From Uloborus plumipes (Eukaryota; Arthropoda; Arachnida; Araneae; Uloboridae): DNA of 64,000 nt. Location of the stretch: positions 1 to 64,000 of the forward strand of contig JAXGGA010002892.1 in the NCBI GenBank assembly GCA_038373865.1. The letters run 5' to 3'. Under the pieces are notes generated by a model. That model searched no databases, was not told where the DNA came from, and saw only the letters and a program-made list of their open reading frames with translations. The position numbers and the translations under genes are program-made. Shown piece after piece: positions 1 through 11,485 of this stretch; positions within the stretch are counted from its first letter, which is position 1, and every line of letters begins with the position of its first letter.

Positions 1-334
1 AGTCAGGCGCAATTTCGATCAAAAAGTGCGTTTGGGAGCAGGATAGCGCAAGATTCTTGATTTGGCGCAGCGTGGCGCAATTGGCGCAGCACTTGCACCA
101 CTGTTATAAGCGATCTGGACCCACGAAAACTTTTAAGCAACCCTCATGATTCAGCGTCTTTGATGGAATTGGAAAGGCTGAGAAGTTTTGACACTGCTCA
201 ATAAAAATTACCCAAATAACTTTTCATACTTTTTTGTTACGTACATTTAATTTTGTAATTTATATTCATTTGCTAATATACAGTGGAGTAAAATAAAGTT
301 TTAAAAACCTGTAACCCGACAACAAACTCTAAAA

Positions 335-978
335 AGTAAGAAATAATAACTAGTTTAAAAAAATATACCCGACTACAAAAAAAAAAAAAAAGCACTGAAA
401 GGTAAAGAAACAAGGTAGGTGCTATTTAATTATCAACGGCTTATTAAAATAAGAACAAGACTTTGATATGTAAGCTATACCCTGTTATATTTAGTTCTAC
501 GGACTATCCGAACCATCAGCAAGATTCCCACCATTAACAACATACAAATTCAAATTCAAATAACGAGTAATCGAGGCTAGATCCTGTCAACTACAGAAAG
601 CAAGCAGTTAAACTTGATACACAAGATAACCTAAAAGTATTGATTCTATATATTATATCATAGATTGGTAAATTAGGATATATGCAGTTATGCGTCTCTA
701 TCAAATTTGTTTTTTCTGTAGTTAGACAAAACGCATGACCTACAGCGCAATTGAGAATTGGAAAAATGTTGTTTAATGGTGGAACTTTGCAGAGGGTAGT
801 CAAGTCGTTGAGAACTAATATAATCCAGGTATAGCTAAGTCTTATGCAAATCGTCTTGTTTTATTTAAATAAGAACGATAATTAAAATAGCACCTACCTG
901 TGTTTCTAACACCTTCAGCTGCTTTTTTTTTTTGTAGTAGCGGGTTATAAGTTTTTAAACTTATAATTACTTGTCATT
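335..978. repeat. Foldback element downstream of the gene
   Basis: Left arm about 335-505 and right arm about 804-978 are diverged reverse complements, both including GGTAGGTGCTATTT and a poly-A run next to AGC(A)CTGAA. The spacer of about 300 bp shows no coding sequence. This looks like a MITE with long terminal inverted repeats; the termini and any target duplication were not resolved. The flanking 1-334 and 979-1330 show nothing else recognisable. Confidence 0.6.
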
Positions 979-1332
979 TTGATTGAGTATCACGCTTTTT
1001 CTTAAATAGTTTGCTAAGATGCCAACACATTAAATTCCGTCTTTTCTAATACACTGAGATTACGTATTCAGTTATGCAATACTTCGCCATAATAAAAAAT
1101 GTTTTGGTACTTTTTTCATATTCATAATATGCTCACAATAGTTTTTAGTACAAATTTGGTGGGCCGTAAAAGATACGCCGATGTTCATCTTACTGTGTAC
1201 TGAAGTATTTTGGAGAACCAGTTTCATTTCTTGGCAGCAGATTACCCTAGATATAATTGGCTGCTGATCTGTATCATGAAAAAACGTACAGCGATATTGA
1301 GCAGCCTCACTTTTTTATGGTTTGAAAATGTT

Positions 1333-1433
1333 TTTATTGTATCCTTTTAACATTCAAAAAGAAGATGAGATTATAAAATGTTTCTAGAGAATTTTCTCTT
1401 TATTAAGCAATGCATAAAAATTTAATGTTTATT
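1333..1433 (-). terminator. Candidate poly(A) signals for the VWC gene
   Basis: Minus-strand AATAAA hexamers lie at 1433-1428, 1404-1399 and 1338-1333, which is 250-350 nt downstream of the stop codon. Which one is used cannot be decided from sequence. Confidence 0.3.
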
Positions 1434-1684
1434 ATATTCACAAATGGTGTAGGTTTTTTGAGAATTGTAACTTTAAAGTCGAAGACTGGAAATAATGTTT
1501 AATGTATGTTTTAATTTTCAGTATTTTCAAATTTTATACAAATCAAGATGATATATCATATGAATGAAACTGTATTACATATAATACTTTGAAACATGGG
1601 TATAGATCTATATTCAATAAATGTAGAAAAGAATTTTTGTATATTTCAAATACAGTTCATATAATGCAATACACATTGATACAA

Positions 1685-1707
1685 TCATGGTTGTCGGTTT
1701 CCAGAAC
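1685..1707 (-). CDS. Exon 13: terminal coding exon and stop
   Basis: Acceptor TTTTATTTTGCAG precedes two bases that complete a Gly codon, then S-G-N-R-Q-P and TGA at 1687-1685. The phase matches exon 12, and the stop comes a few residues after module B, a natural end. The 3' untranslated region would follow toward lower coordinates. Confidence 0.65.
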
Positions 1708-1943
1708 CTGCAAAATAAAAGCATATTTTTATATTCTTTAGCAATCAAAATATCTTTCAGTGAAAACAGCATCCAGTATGTATTTTAATTTCTCAGCTTA
1801 TTACAAATAATTTTTTTCTTAACTTTTACATTATTAAATTGAACATTAAATTTCTTTAAAAATGTAGTCCATACTGCATGATGCAACTAACTGATTGGAA
1901 TATTGAAGTTAAATCAATAACTTTTATGAATAAAGCAGATTAC

Positions 1944-2036
1944 CATTGCATACACATGTTGGACACCTATGTCCAGGTGGAATTTCAATTCTGCAGTTTG
2001 AATTTTCACACATGGGAGTTGGACAACCAGGCGGAA
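1944..2036 (-). CDS. Exon 12: small Cys module B
   Basis: A 93-nt symmetric exon, acceptor TCTTTTTCCAG and donor GTAATC. It encodes P-P-G followed by the same six-cysteine module as exon 8, with identical spacing C-x4-C-x4-C-x9-C-x2-C-x-C and shared C-P-T-P and C-P-T-C-x-C ends. The two copies match at roughly half of positions, so the duplication is old but constrained. Confidence 0.82.
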
Positions 2037-3168
2037 CTGGAAAAAGAAAAAAATACAGAAGTTATATTGAGAACATTTCTTTTGAAGTTTTCTATCATTT
2101 GTTGTAAAGGCTATTTTATGTATTCAACTTTTTCGGAGAACTCTTAAGTTGGTTATAACATTTACTTTTAAAAAAGTTTTATGATTAAAAAAGTTTAAAT
2201 AAGTACATATATTTAAATTAGATGAACATCGCCAAGTAAGCAGGGTGAACAAATGCACAAAAATTACCCATAAAATATTTCCCTGCATCAGCTTTCGTTT
2301 CTCTCTTCTAACAGTGACAAAATTGAGTGATCTTAATGTCAGGAATTATTAGAATGCATTTAACCCTACACAGCATAGCGTTGCCAATTGGATACACGGA
2401 CTATTTTTCCTTTTGACCAAGCATAGGGCAACTCAAGCATAAGAAGCAAGTATTAAATATCTTTAAAGCAAATATAACCATCTATCCTCAAAATTAAATC
2501 TTTAAAAATGTTTTCCAATGTTTTCTTATTACATTGAAAAATGTATATAGTTCTTTCAGAGAACAAAAAATCATGCAGTGTACGGTTAAGTCACTTTTGT
2601 GCGAAGCACAAAAAAGTGGTATCTACAACTGAGTTTAAAATGAGACATCACTTTTTAAAATTTTATGCCTCCATGTATTTCATTTAAATGCCACTTTTTT
2701 TAGAAATTTTATTTCAATTTTCCATTTACAAATGACCATTAAACAATGTATTTAGGTAATATATATTATAAAGAACAACCAGGTGACAATAATACAATTT
2801 TGATAAAAAGTGAAGACAAGACTTCTGTGCTTAGCACTCCACTATAGAACTTATTTGATTTTTTTTGTTGAATATGCATACCTGGCAACATTTCTGCTTA
2901 GAAAATCTTTCAATTTTCCCTATAAAACCATACTAAGACAATAACGTATTTTTAATAAAAATCAGATATTGAATTAGTTATTCTAATTATACCATTGTCA
3001 CTTTCAGTAGTTTTAATTTAAAAAAAAACATTTAAAGTTTTCTTCAGATTTTTAGTTGAATAAATTCATTTCAGTTATGCAATTTTGTGTGAAGTATGTT
3101 AAATATAAGCATCCTGGTTACAAAAAGAAAAAAAAAAACATAGATAAAAAAATAAAATAAGGAAGTCT

Positions 3169-3640
3169 AAGGTAGCCATTTTCAAAATAACTTCTAATTG
3201 TTAAAAATGTTGAAACATTTTGTAGGTGCAAAAGGATTTAAATCTTCACACAGGAAGCAATTTTTCGCAGACTAGTGAGTTTTTAAAAATAAATTTATTT
3301 AGTAACAATAAAAATACTACTGCAATAAGTTAATCTAAGATAGCAATATGTCAAAATATCTTCCAACTGTAAAAATATTAAAACACTTACAAGATGTCAA
3401 AGGATTGAAATGTCAAACACAAGAAGCGATTTTTCACGAATCGTAAGTAAAATGTAAGTATGTAAAATGGGAAGGAACTAATTTATTAATTGCCAAAATA
3501 AATAATTAAATGTGATAACGTAAGGTAGCATGTGTTAATATAATCTAAAATTTTCAGAAATATTAAAACATTTGCACGATGCAAAAGGATTGCAAATTAA
3601 CCACGTGAATCACTTCTCCGCAACGTAAACGTTGAGTGTT
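3169..3640. repeat. Diverged tandem triplication, 168-185 bp units
   Basis: Three units start at 3169, 3337 and 3522 (AAGGTAGC or AAGATAGC). Each carries a plus-strand frame beginning (M/I)-L-K-H-(F/L) and continuing to K-G-(F/L), closed by a stop at an equivalent position. It lies in intron 12 of the VWC gene. The remaining intron (2037-4186) is AT-rich without other recognised features. Confidence 0.55.
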
Positions 3641-4186
3641 GAAATATGATGAAGTTCAGGCTCACCCTCGAGTATTAAAACATGTAACGATGAATTTTAA
3701 AGAGACCTAGAAGTTGAAATCTAGCCATTGTATGGGCAAAATGTACAAGTTGGCAGGTATAGAATATGTATTTGCTGTAGTATTAAATAGTAATAATAAT
3801 TATTATTTTATTTATTTTTTTTTTTTTTGTTTTCAAACCTTGGTTTTCCTGGCATGCTGGAAAGGATTAGGCAAGGGGGATAGAAAATCTGGTGACCCTC
3901 ATATTTTGCGGCATGCCAGTTAATGCAGGGTAATACGGTAATACCAATTACATCCTAATTTTAGGGTATGACATTACTCCATTGTGAAAAGAGGCATTTT
4001 GAATCGTCTGAGTTGGGGGAAACACAGTAATAACACAAATATTAGCTAAACTTGTTAATTTGAAATTCTTGTTACTTAATTAAAGGGCCTAAATTTATCA
4101 ATCTGTTCTAGTCATTTATAACAATAAATCATTTTACATTTTCAAAGAGAACTTAAAATATTTCTTAAAAATAACTAAGCAAGTAC

Positions 4187-4399
4187 CTTCTACATCAGTG
4201 TTTGCATTTTCAGTTTCTTTACCAGATGAAAGCCCATTTTTTGTTTTTCCTGAACATTCCGACTTCATCCCTTTAAAACTTCGTATTTCATCGTCATATT
4301 CATCACCGCCTTGAGACATACCATCTTCTCTTTCAACGTCAGAAAATTGGGTTTCTCCCTGATTGAAAATGGTTTCTTGTTGTTGTAATTGGTTCATTC
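4187..4399 (-). CDS. Exon 11: acidic linker, part 3
   Basis: A 213-nt symmetric exon, acceptor ATCTTTCCAG and donor GTACTT, 71 codons. Gln-rich at its start (QLQQQ), then Asp/Glu- and Gly-rich with an acidic run (D-E-Y-D-D-E), and a Ser/Gly/Lys-rich end. One isolated Cys. It completes a linker of about 210 residues that separates Cys modules A and B. Confidence 0.7.
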
Positions 4400-6252
4400 C
4401 TGGAAAGATTTTCCAAATTCAAATTACTAATGAAAGTAGGGCTTTCAATGGGGTTTTTCACAAAACCCAAGATTTGGGCTCAGTAAATTTCCAAGAGATC
4501 TTGGTAAGAAAATTCATAGTAGTGTAACAAATATTTGTTAAATGTATTGCATACTTTGTAATTGCTACTATTTTAGTTGGTTGATTATTCATCATGAAAA
4601 TGATAAAGTAAAAAGAAAAAGCAATAGTAAATATGTAATTATATCAATAGTGTAAAAATTGGTTGCTGCTGACAAATAGAGAGAAGAAAATTTTTATTTA
4701 TGTCTTGATACAATTAGACAGATAGGTAGAAAAATGTTTGCAAAATAAAGAAAAAAATTAACCTAGGTCTAGAGTGAGAAATTTTTGGTTTTTTTTTCTT
4801 CCCAACACAACCTTTTTATGTGCAAGAGCAAAGTCTCCATTCTAGATTGCTTAGCTGAAAAGTATATTTTCGTGAATATTATATATTTTATCATTAAAAT
4901 CATAGACTACCATGCACTTTCAGCCCCTTTAATTTTAAAGTTTACTCTGTGTTCCTTTTCAGCTGTCTGCTTCAAGATGCAATAACCCCTTAAACATATC
5001 ACTGAGGCAGTTAAAAGTAGAGAAATTGTTGATCAAAGTTGCCCTGAATAACCTTTAAAAAAATTATGCCTGACAGTGTGTTGTTGTGAAAGCTATTTGA
5101 ATTAACTCTAGAACCATTGCAATTATTAAAGAAAATACACAGTATTCAAAAGTTTCTCTGAACTATTAAAATTATTTTCGTTTTTCCCATCCTATTTGTG
5201 GAGAAAATTATCCTTCAGCATTATATTGTTATGATAAAAGGTATTATAAGTTCCAAATGAATAAACTGTCAGTTTTTAAGTACTTTATAGGTAATGATGT
5301 GGCTAAGATTTCTTATGTTTGGAAATTTTCATTGTTGGAATATCTCTACTCTACTACTCTACTACACAGCCAAAATGAAGCAGATACAGAATAAAATACA
5401 GTAGAAGAGTGTTACAACATACACTTTGAGACTAAAGGTTTTGTGTTACATGGATTTTGGTGTTGCATAGGGCATTACACAAATTTAAAATAATAATCAA
5501 GATTTATCAATACATTTGAACACCGGAATAACTTTTAACTGCAATGATATTAAAGCTCAAATTGTGCAATTTAATTCTGTTCTAAAATAAATGCAGAGAA
5601 GCATCGTTTACAAGTTTCTCTGCTATACAGTTGACCTATATTGATTATAAGTTTTTCATACAGTCTCTTCAAAAATGTATAAACAGGGTTTCACTGTATG
5701 TTTTATAATTAAAAGAGAGTAATTTTCTGCGTTTTCATGAGCTTAATGGTTTGCATAACAACTGCATTTTCAAAAACAATCTGGTAATTTTGAACTGTGA
5801 ATGCTAGTTTTCATTTTAATGCCTTGAACTAAGGTTGGAAGATGAAAAACTTTGGAAATTTAATGCGCCCAACAATCATTGTTAGATTTGCAAGGCAGAG
5901 TAGAGAGATTTTTAAACTCAAAACTTATTGTTTAAGGTACTTTTTAAAAGTTACAGAGTGAAAAGAGAATTGCATTATATAGCTCAACGTTTTAAAGGTA
6001 TTCTACAGTATTATTTTATGAACTTTCAACAAAATGGATTTGCGGGAGTCAAAGTAAGAGTGAGTTATAGCCTTTGTGAGATTGAGTCAAAAAAGTTAAT
6101 CAAAAAATTAAGAAATTTTAACTCCGATTCAACTTTTGATTCAACATATTTCAAATTTTTTGAGTAACACATTAAGCTAAAATTATTTCTATGATTGATC
6201 AAGTAATAAAATATTTAACAAGCATACTCATCCTTTTTGTCCAGTTAGTTAC
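4400..6252. other. Intron 10-11 interval without recognised genes
   Basis: AT-rich intron between exons 11 and 10. Only scattered short open frames without domain signatures and simple A/T runs were seen on either strand. Confidence 0.4.
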
Positions 6253-6393
6253 CTTGTGATCGTTTATGCATATTTCTCTGACTTTCAGCTTCAAAACCTT
6301 CATTTTCTTCTTTAAATTCTAAATTCATATCTGATTCTCTATCATTGTTCATAGCCTCCTGCATGATGATTCTTTCAACAACTTCATTGGAAT
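6253..6393 (-). CDS. Exon 10: acidic linker, part 2
   Basis: A 141-nt symmetric exon, acceptor ATTTTTCAAG and donor GTAACT, 47 codons rich in Glu, Asn and Met. It ends with H-K-R-S, a basic patch that might be a cleavage site, although this is speculative. The acceptor was chosen because it alone gives phase 1; an upstream AG at 6453-6452 would give phase 0. A small inverted-repeat element begins about 50 bp upstream of the acceptor. Confidence 0.65.
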
Positions 6394-6446
6394 CTTGAAA
6401 AATGATATCAGTTGTGTCATTAAAACAATTTTTTTTTTGTTGTTTT

Positions 6447-6712
6447 GTTTTCTTAATTGAAGGGGCAAGTGGGTAAAGGTGATATGTGACAATTTTTGAA
6501 ACTTACTTTTTACCATGGATGAAGGTGATAAGTCCATCAGTATCATGTCCCCTTAGTCACAGAAATGGTTGGTAACTAAGAATATGACCCTGTTTTACCC
6601 GTTGAGAAAAATCCATTAAAAAAAATAACAAAACATTTTTTTGAAAGCTTTTTCTAGAAATTAAAAAAAATGTCACATGTCACCTTTATCCACTTGGCCC
6701 TTCAATTATATT
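6447..6712. repeat. Small inverted-repeat element (MITE) beside exon 10
   Basis: Arms near 6447-6500 and 6659-6712 are reverse complements of about 45-50 bp, sharing AATTGAAGGG and AAGTGG-TAAAGGTGA. The spacer has no coding potential. The element sits about 50 bp from the exon 10 acceptor and supplies part of the intron's pyrimidine-rich sequence. Confidence 0.55.
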
Positions 6713-7523
6713 AATGCTAAGCAAATCAATAGAATAAAGAAGAAAATTTTCTCGTGAAATATACAAAAAAAAAAAAAGAGTACTTCATATGAATTTTTTA
6801 AAGTATTTCTAAATTCTAAGCCCCTGATGAAATTTCATTAAAACCAATAATTGCCATGAGTAGCTCAAATTCAGAAATTTTTCTGATTAATTTTAGGCTA
6901 TTTAAAAATTTTGGCAGTTACATCTGTCAATTTAGTAATTTAATTCTGTAGCTTAAATGATAATCTAATACTAAAGTATATTTGCTGATAACTTTATCCG
7001 TTTTTTAAATTTTTTGTATTTTTTCTGCATATGTTTTGAATGCACTTTCTTTTAGCATCACCTGTGCTTATAATTGTATTAACAATTTGTTAGTTAATAA
7101 TTCATTTATTAATAAATATTAGACATAAGACTGATTAAAACTTAACTGTACTTAATTTATTTTTAATACCTAGGCATGTACCTTAATTTGCCTTAATTAC
7201 CCATACCAACAGTAGTTCAAAATTAATTTTTATTTAAACATCTAACATATTATGAAATTTTGGGGAAATTTTCACATGGAATGGGGGAAATGTTGGAAGT
7301 AAAAACATTTTCTGCACCCCTGTATTTTGGTGAACAACATTTCCTCTAAAAATCAGCACTGTGTACATCAAATACACTGAAAAAGCTCTCAAGAAATGAA
7401 AGTAGCGGCATATCTGATGCAAAATTGTTTGTTTGCACCAAGTTGCTTCAATACAACTTGTACAGAATAAAACATTGATATTGAATGATGTTACTAATCT
7501 CTTTTTTTTATATTTATAATTAC

Positions 7524-7805
7524 CTGATGCACTTTCAGAACTTAAGTAGTTTTCTCCAGGTGATGTTTGTTCTACATCTGTAACATCATTAATTTCAGAA
7601 TTTTCGGTGATTAATTGCTCTTGCATCATTTTTTCGAACTCGGGAATATCATTTTCCGAAGTTTCTAATTTTTCACCCAGTCTTACGTATTCTGGGCCGT
7701 TTTCACCATCATTTTCAACCAATTTAGCTTCCATATCTTCAAAATTATCTGACACATTATCTGACTGCATTTCATTTTTCTCAAGCAATGAATATGATGA
7801 ATTGC
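7524..7805 (-). CDS. Exon 9: acidic linker, part 1
   Basis: The largest exon, 282 nt, symmetric, acceptor TTCTTGATAG and donor GTAATT. Its first two bases complete the last Cys of module A. The rest is about 93 residues rich in Glu, Asp, Ser and Asn with no Cys, typical of a disordered spacer. It contains an N-S-S sequon near its start. The reading frame stays open for a further ~290 nt past the donor but turns Lys/Tyr- and Phe-rich, so the donor at 7523 is preferred. Confidence 0.7.
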
Positions 7806-8739
7806 CTATCAAGAAAAATGAATAGGTTACATTACATTTAATTTTAAACATTTTATTTGCTTACTAAATAAAACTCATGTGCATACAATTTAAAAGAAAA
7901 ACATTTGAATTTTGAATAGCTCGAAAAGACCACAGGCATGGCTCCAATTGAAGTGTAGAATAGAGAGATCAAAATATCATTAACATACTTATGAAGTTTT
8001 TTAACATGCAATATTTCGAAATACACGCTACTTAAAATTTAATTTTGAGTTCTAAACACAACATTTTTTGCAACTGGTTTAATTATTTTATTGATAGCTG
8101 TAGTCAAAGAACTTTTAAATTAATGGTTTCTTTGGAACTTTGAATTATGCTTTTATTTCCTGAAATCAGGGTCAGAACTAAATTTTAATTATTAAAGATA
8201 TATCATGAATTAAGAAGTGCGCATTACAATTAGGTAGTGTACATGTCATTTTTAGAAAGAATTTTGAAAGTCACCACATGTGATAATTGCTACTGTTGGT
8301 CCCGCTTAAACAAATACCATCGGTTCAAAGAAATATCATTTGATTAAGCAAGGTATTTATTTAAGCGGGTATATTTGACATTGCGTCTCTGTGGAAGTGG
8401 GGAAATATTCGTTTGAGATTTTTTTATTCGTATATGTGTTTTACTGCATGAACTTTATAAAGAGCATAGACTCTATTTCTATGTATTCAGCATCCAATTG
8501 CATTTTATAAAATTAAATTCCATGCTCAAAGTTCATGCAATGGAACAAGAACCTAAGATATTTAGTCTTTGTACTGTGCTATAAGCAGCAAAGTAACAAA
8601 TTTATTAAAATGGTATTGCCATTTACTATTTTTTTATATGGAAACTTTGGAAAACAATAAACACATTTTATACGCATGAAGTTACTGCTATACTGTTTTT
8701 TGAGGCTTAAACCTAATTTGGAACAAAATGACTGCTTAC

Positions 8740-8820
8740 AGATGCACGTAGGACACTTTGAATCAGGTGGGACTTCTATATGACAAGATGAATCAGCACA
8801 CTGAGGTGTGGGACAGATGG
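8740..8820 (-). CDS. Exon 8: small Cys module A
   Basis: An 81-nt symmetric exon with acceptor ATTTCTAG and donor GTAAGC. With the split codon completed by exon 9 (TGC), it encodes six cysteines spaced C-x4-C-x4-C-x9-C-x2-C-x-C, starting I-C-P-T-P and ending C-P-T-C-I-C. Exon 12 encodes a second copy with identical spacing. The pattern recalls the second half of antistasin-type domains and the C-P-x-C-x-C ends of VWC-like folds; this family assignment is inference. Confidence 0.8.
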
Positions 8821-8927
8821 CTAGAAATAAATATATTTAGTAAGAAACATGAACGAAACATAATGTTGTTATTGAAATGTTTGAAAATTTGTGCCTCTAA
8901 CATTTAAAAAAGATACATATTCAAATA

Positions 8928-9101
8928 CAGTCGAACCCGCTTAATGGAATAGCCATTTTGCCACGAAAATATATTCTAATAAGCAGGATATTCCATTATC
9001 CGGGATGGAAATAATGCATTATTGCAGTTTGGTACACTGAAAATATATTACATTAAGCGGGATATTCCTTTAAGCGATATTCTAATAAGCGGGCTCGACT
9101 G
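8928..9101. mobile_element. Pogo/Tigger-like MITE, 174 bp
   Basis: Terminal inverted repeats CAGTCGAACCCGCTTAATGG and CAGTCGAGCCCGCTTATTAG (right end read in reverse) are flanked by TA on both sides (8926-8927 and 9102-9103). A CAG start with TA duplication fits the Tc1/mariner-pogo group. A more decayed relative with CCCGCTTAA lies at about 8298-8385. No coding sequence. Confidence 0.75.
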
Positions 9102-9184
9102 TAATTCTTTCCAGTAAACTCCCGATTATCTGCGGAATAGGGTGTCACAGTAACCATGAATGGGCGAATACCGCAGATAATCCA

Positions 9185-11485
9185 AAAAAAAAAAATAAGG
9201 CGGAGGAAGGGCGGGGAGGGTAGGGGGGGAAGGGGGGGGGGGGGGAGAGAGCAAATGGTGTTTTTTGGTAGTGTAAACTACTAATTCTCCTCTATATATC
9301 TCGTGATCACTGAGCGATTTAGGGAGGGTTTAGGTAGGGGCTTTGTTAGTAGTGGGTTTTTGATCTCTCAGACGAGAAGGTGGAGGCCACACACACGTGA
9401 CGCGATAGCCAAAAAAACCTTGTATTCGAGTATGAGGATATGAGTTATTTGTCAACAGGATTGCTTTCTTGACACAATATCTATCTAGAGCACACACCGA
9501 AGCTATACACACACACACACATACACGAACAATATATCATATATCTCTATATCACACAATGAGAGAGTCAAAAGCCTTGAGTACAAACACACACGAGAGC
9601 ATCTCTATCTCATACTATATATCTCTGAGCACATGCACCATTTGGCGTTATCTCTCTCTATCTACTATTGAGTGGTGCTCGTGTGCGATAGAAGGGGGGG
9701 GGGGTGGTGCATTTATGTTATATGTCAGGGGGCACTTAGCTGAACACACACAGGGATGAGCTGACACACCTGTGGGTGAAGGGAGTTAGGAACTATAGGT
9801 TAGGTTTGTATGAATGTGCGCGAGAGAGAAGATTTGTAGGGGGGGGGGAAAAATGGGGTGGATAGTGTATGCAGAGTGCGTCGTCGCGTTGAGCTCTGTA
9901 CGAGTGCGAGTGAGCGAGGATATCTAGAGGGACATCAGGTATGAACAAGAGCATATTGCTGAGATTGAGAGGATAGGTCGGGGGGTGTGCTGGGGCGGAA
10001 GATGAGTGTTGAATGGGTTGGAATGTTGGGGTTAATGGGACACGCGTGAGCGAGCGAGGTACATATCATAGGCGGGGGTTGGTGGGGGGGGGGGAAGTGT
10101 TATTATGAGTTATAAAATAATAAAATTTGATGGGGGGGGGGGGGGGGGGGGGGTAATTTTAAAATATGAAAATAAGATAGTAATATAATTTTAAATTTTA
10201 TAGTAGGGGGGGGTGGTTGTTAGAGAGGGGTTTTTTATGGGAAATGCGAGTGAGTGAGTGTGATGGGTGAGGGGGTAAGTGTGGGGGGGGTGGGTTGGGG
10301 GGGGGGGGGGGGGGGGCGAGAGAGCAGAGATTTGTAGATGTGGTAGAGAGGTGGGTGGTGTGTGTGGGTAGGGATTTTGTTTGGATGGTTGGGGGGGGAG
10401 GGGTGGGATGAGAGTGGTTGTTTATGAGATGTAGAAGGGGGGAGGAGGGTAAGTAGTTGGTAAGTAGGTAGCATGGTGTGAAAGTGGTGGGAAGTGGTGT
10501 TGGGGTGGGGGGTATGGGTTGTGTTATTGAGTAGGGATTATTTGTATGTGGTAAATATGTGTGCGTGCTGATATAGAGAGATAGAAGTGTGAGTGTGAGA
10601 GGTTTATTTTGGTGATGTTTTGATTAGTGGTATATGGAGGTGGTGAGGGGGGTTTGTTGATAGGTGTGTGAGAGAGAGAGTGTGAGGTGTGGTATTGTAG
10701 GGGGGAATCTATTTAGGGTTTAGGATGAGAATAGAATGATGAAGGGTTGAGGGGACTCTGGTAAATCGTGAGCGAGTCTGTGAGGTGGTGCTGTGTGTGT
10801 GTGTGTGTGTGTGGGTGTGTTTAATATAGATGGAGTGGAGTTGAGAGGGAAGTATTATTGAGTTAATGAGTAGTTGAGAGAGTGAGATATGTGAGTGTGT
10901 GAGAGCGTGTGCTGCGTGTGTGTGTGATGATATATATATATGGTTTGGTTGTGGGGTTTGGGTTTGTGGGGGGGTTGGGGGGGGTGGTTGTTTTGGTGGG
11001 GTTGGGGGTGAGAGTGTGGTGTGGTAAGGGATTTTGGAGGGGTGATAGGTGTTGGGAGGGGGGGTGGAGAGGTTTGGGGGTGTGGGGTGGTGTTTGTGTT
11101 GGTTGGTGGATTTGGGTGTTTTGGTTTGGGGTTGGGTGTGTGTGGGTTTTTGTTAGGTTTTTGTTTGGTGGTTTGTTTTTTTTTTGGTGTGTTATGGATG
11201 GTATTTTTAGAATTGTACAATATTAGGACGCGATATAGGAGGTGTAGGGGTGTGTAATGTTATAAGAGATGGGGTTTATCTGATAGTGGGAGGGAGTGGG
11301 TGGGTGTGGGTGGAGTGAGGGGTGTGTGAGTGGAGTGATGGGTATATTTATGATGTTGGGTGGATATGTTTGTGGGTGATGGTTGTATGTTTTTTTGTTT
11401 GTATTGTGAATGGTATTTGGTTTGGGGAAAGTGGAATGGATTTATATTTTGATGTAAGATGGGTGGTTATTTTATGTTGGGTTGT
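9185..11485. repeat. G-rich, C-poor low-complexity block
   Basis: Plus strand turns into GGGG, GTGT and GAGA tracts with almost no C, especially 9830-11480. It includes a 22-G run at 10132-10153 and a (GT)n tract near 10795-10822. Open frames on either strand here are compositional. The start at 9230-9800 has mixed CACACA and CTCTAT/GAGAG fragments. It may be true microsatellite DNA, G-quadruplex-prone, or a stretch of low-quality consensus. Confidence 0.7.

Noticed and set aside
6394..6460. Earlier acceptor for exon 10 (AG at 6453-6452)
   Set aside because: It would give a phase-0 start and break the frame with exon 9.
7234..7523. Extension of exon 9 through the donor, giving a 205-codon frame
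   Set aside because: Composition changes to Lys/Tyr/Phe-rich past the GTAATT donor, and only splicing there keeps the phase-1 chain to exon 10.
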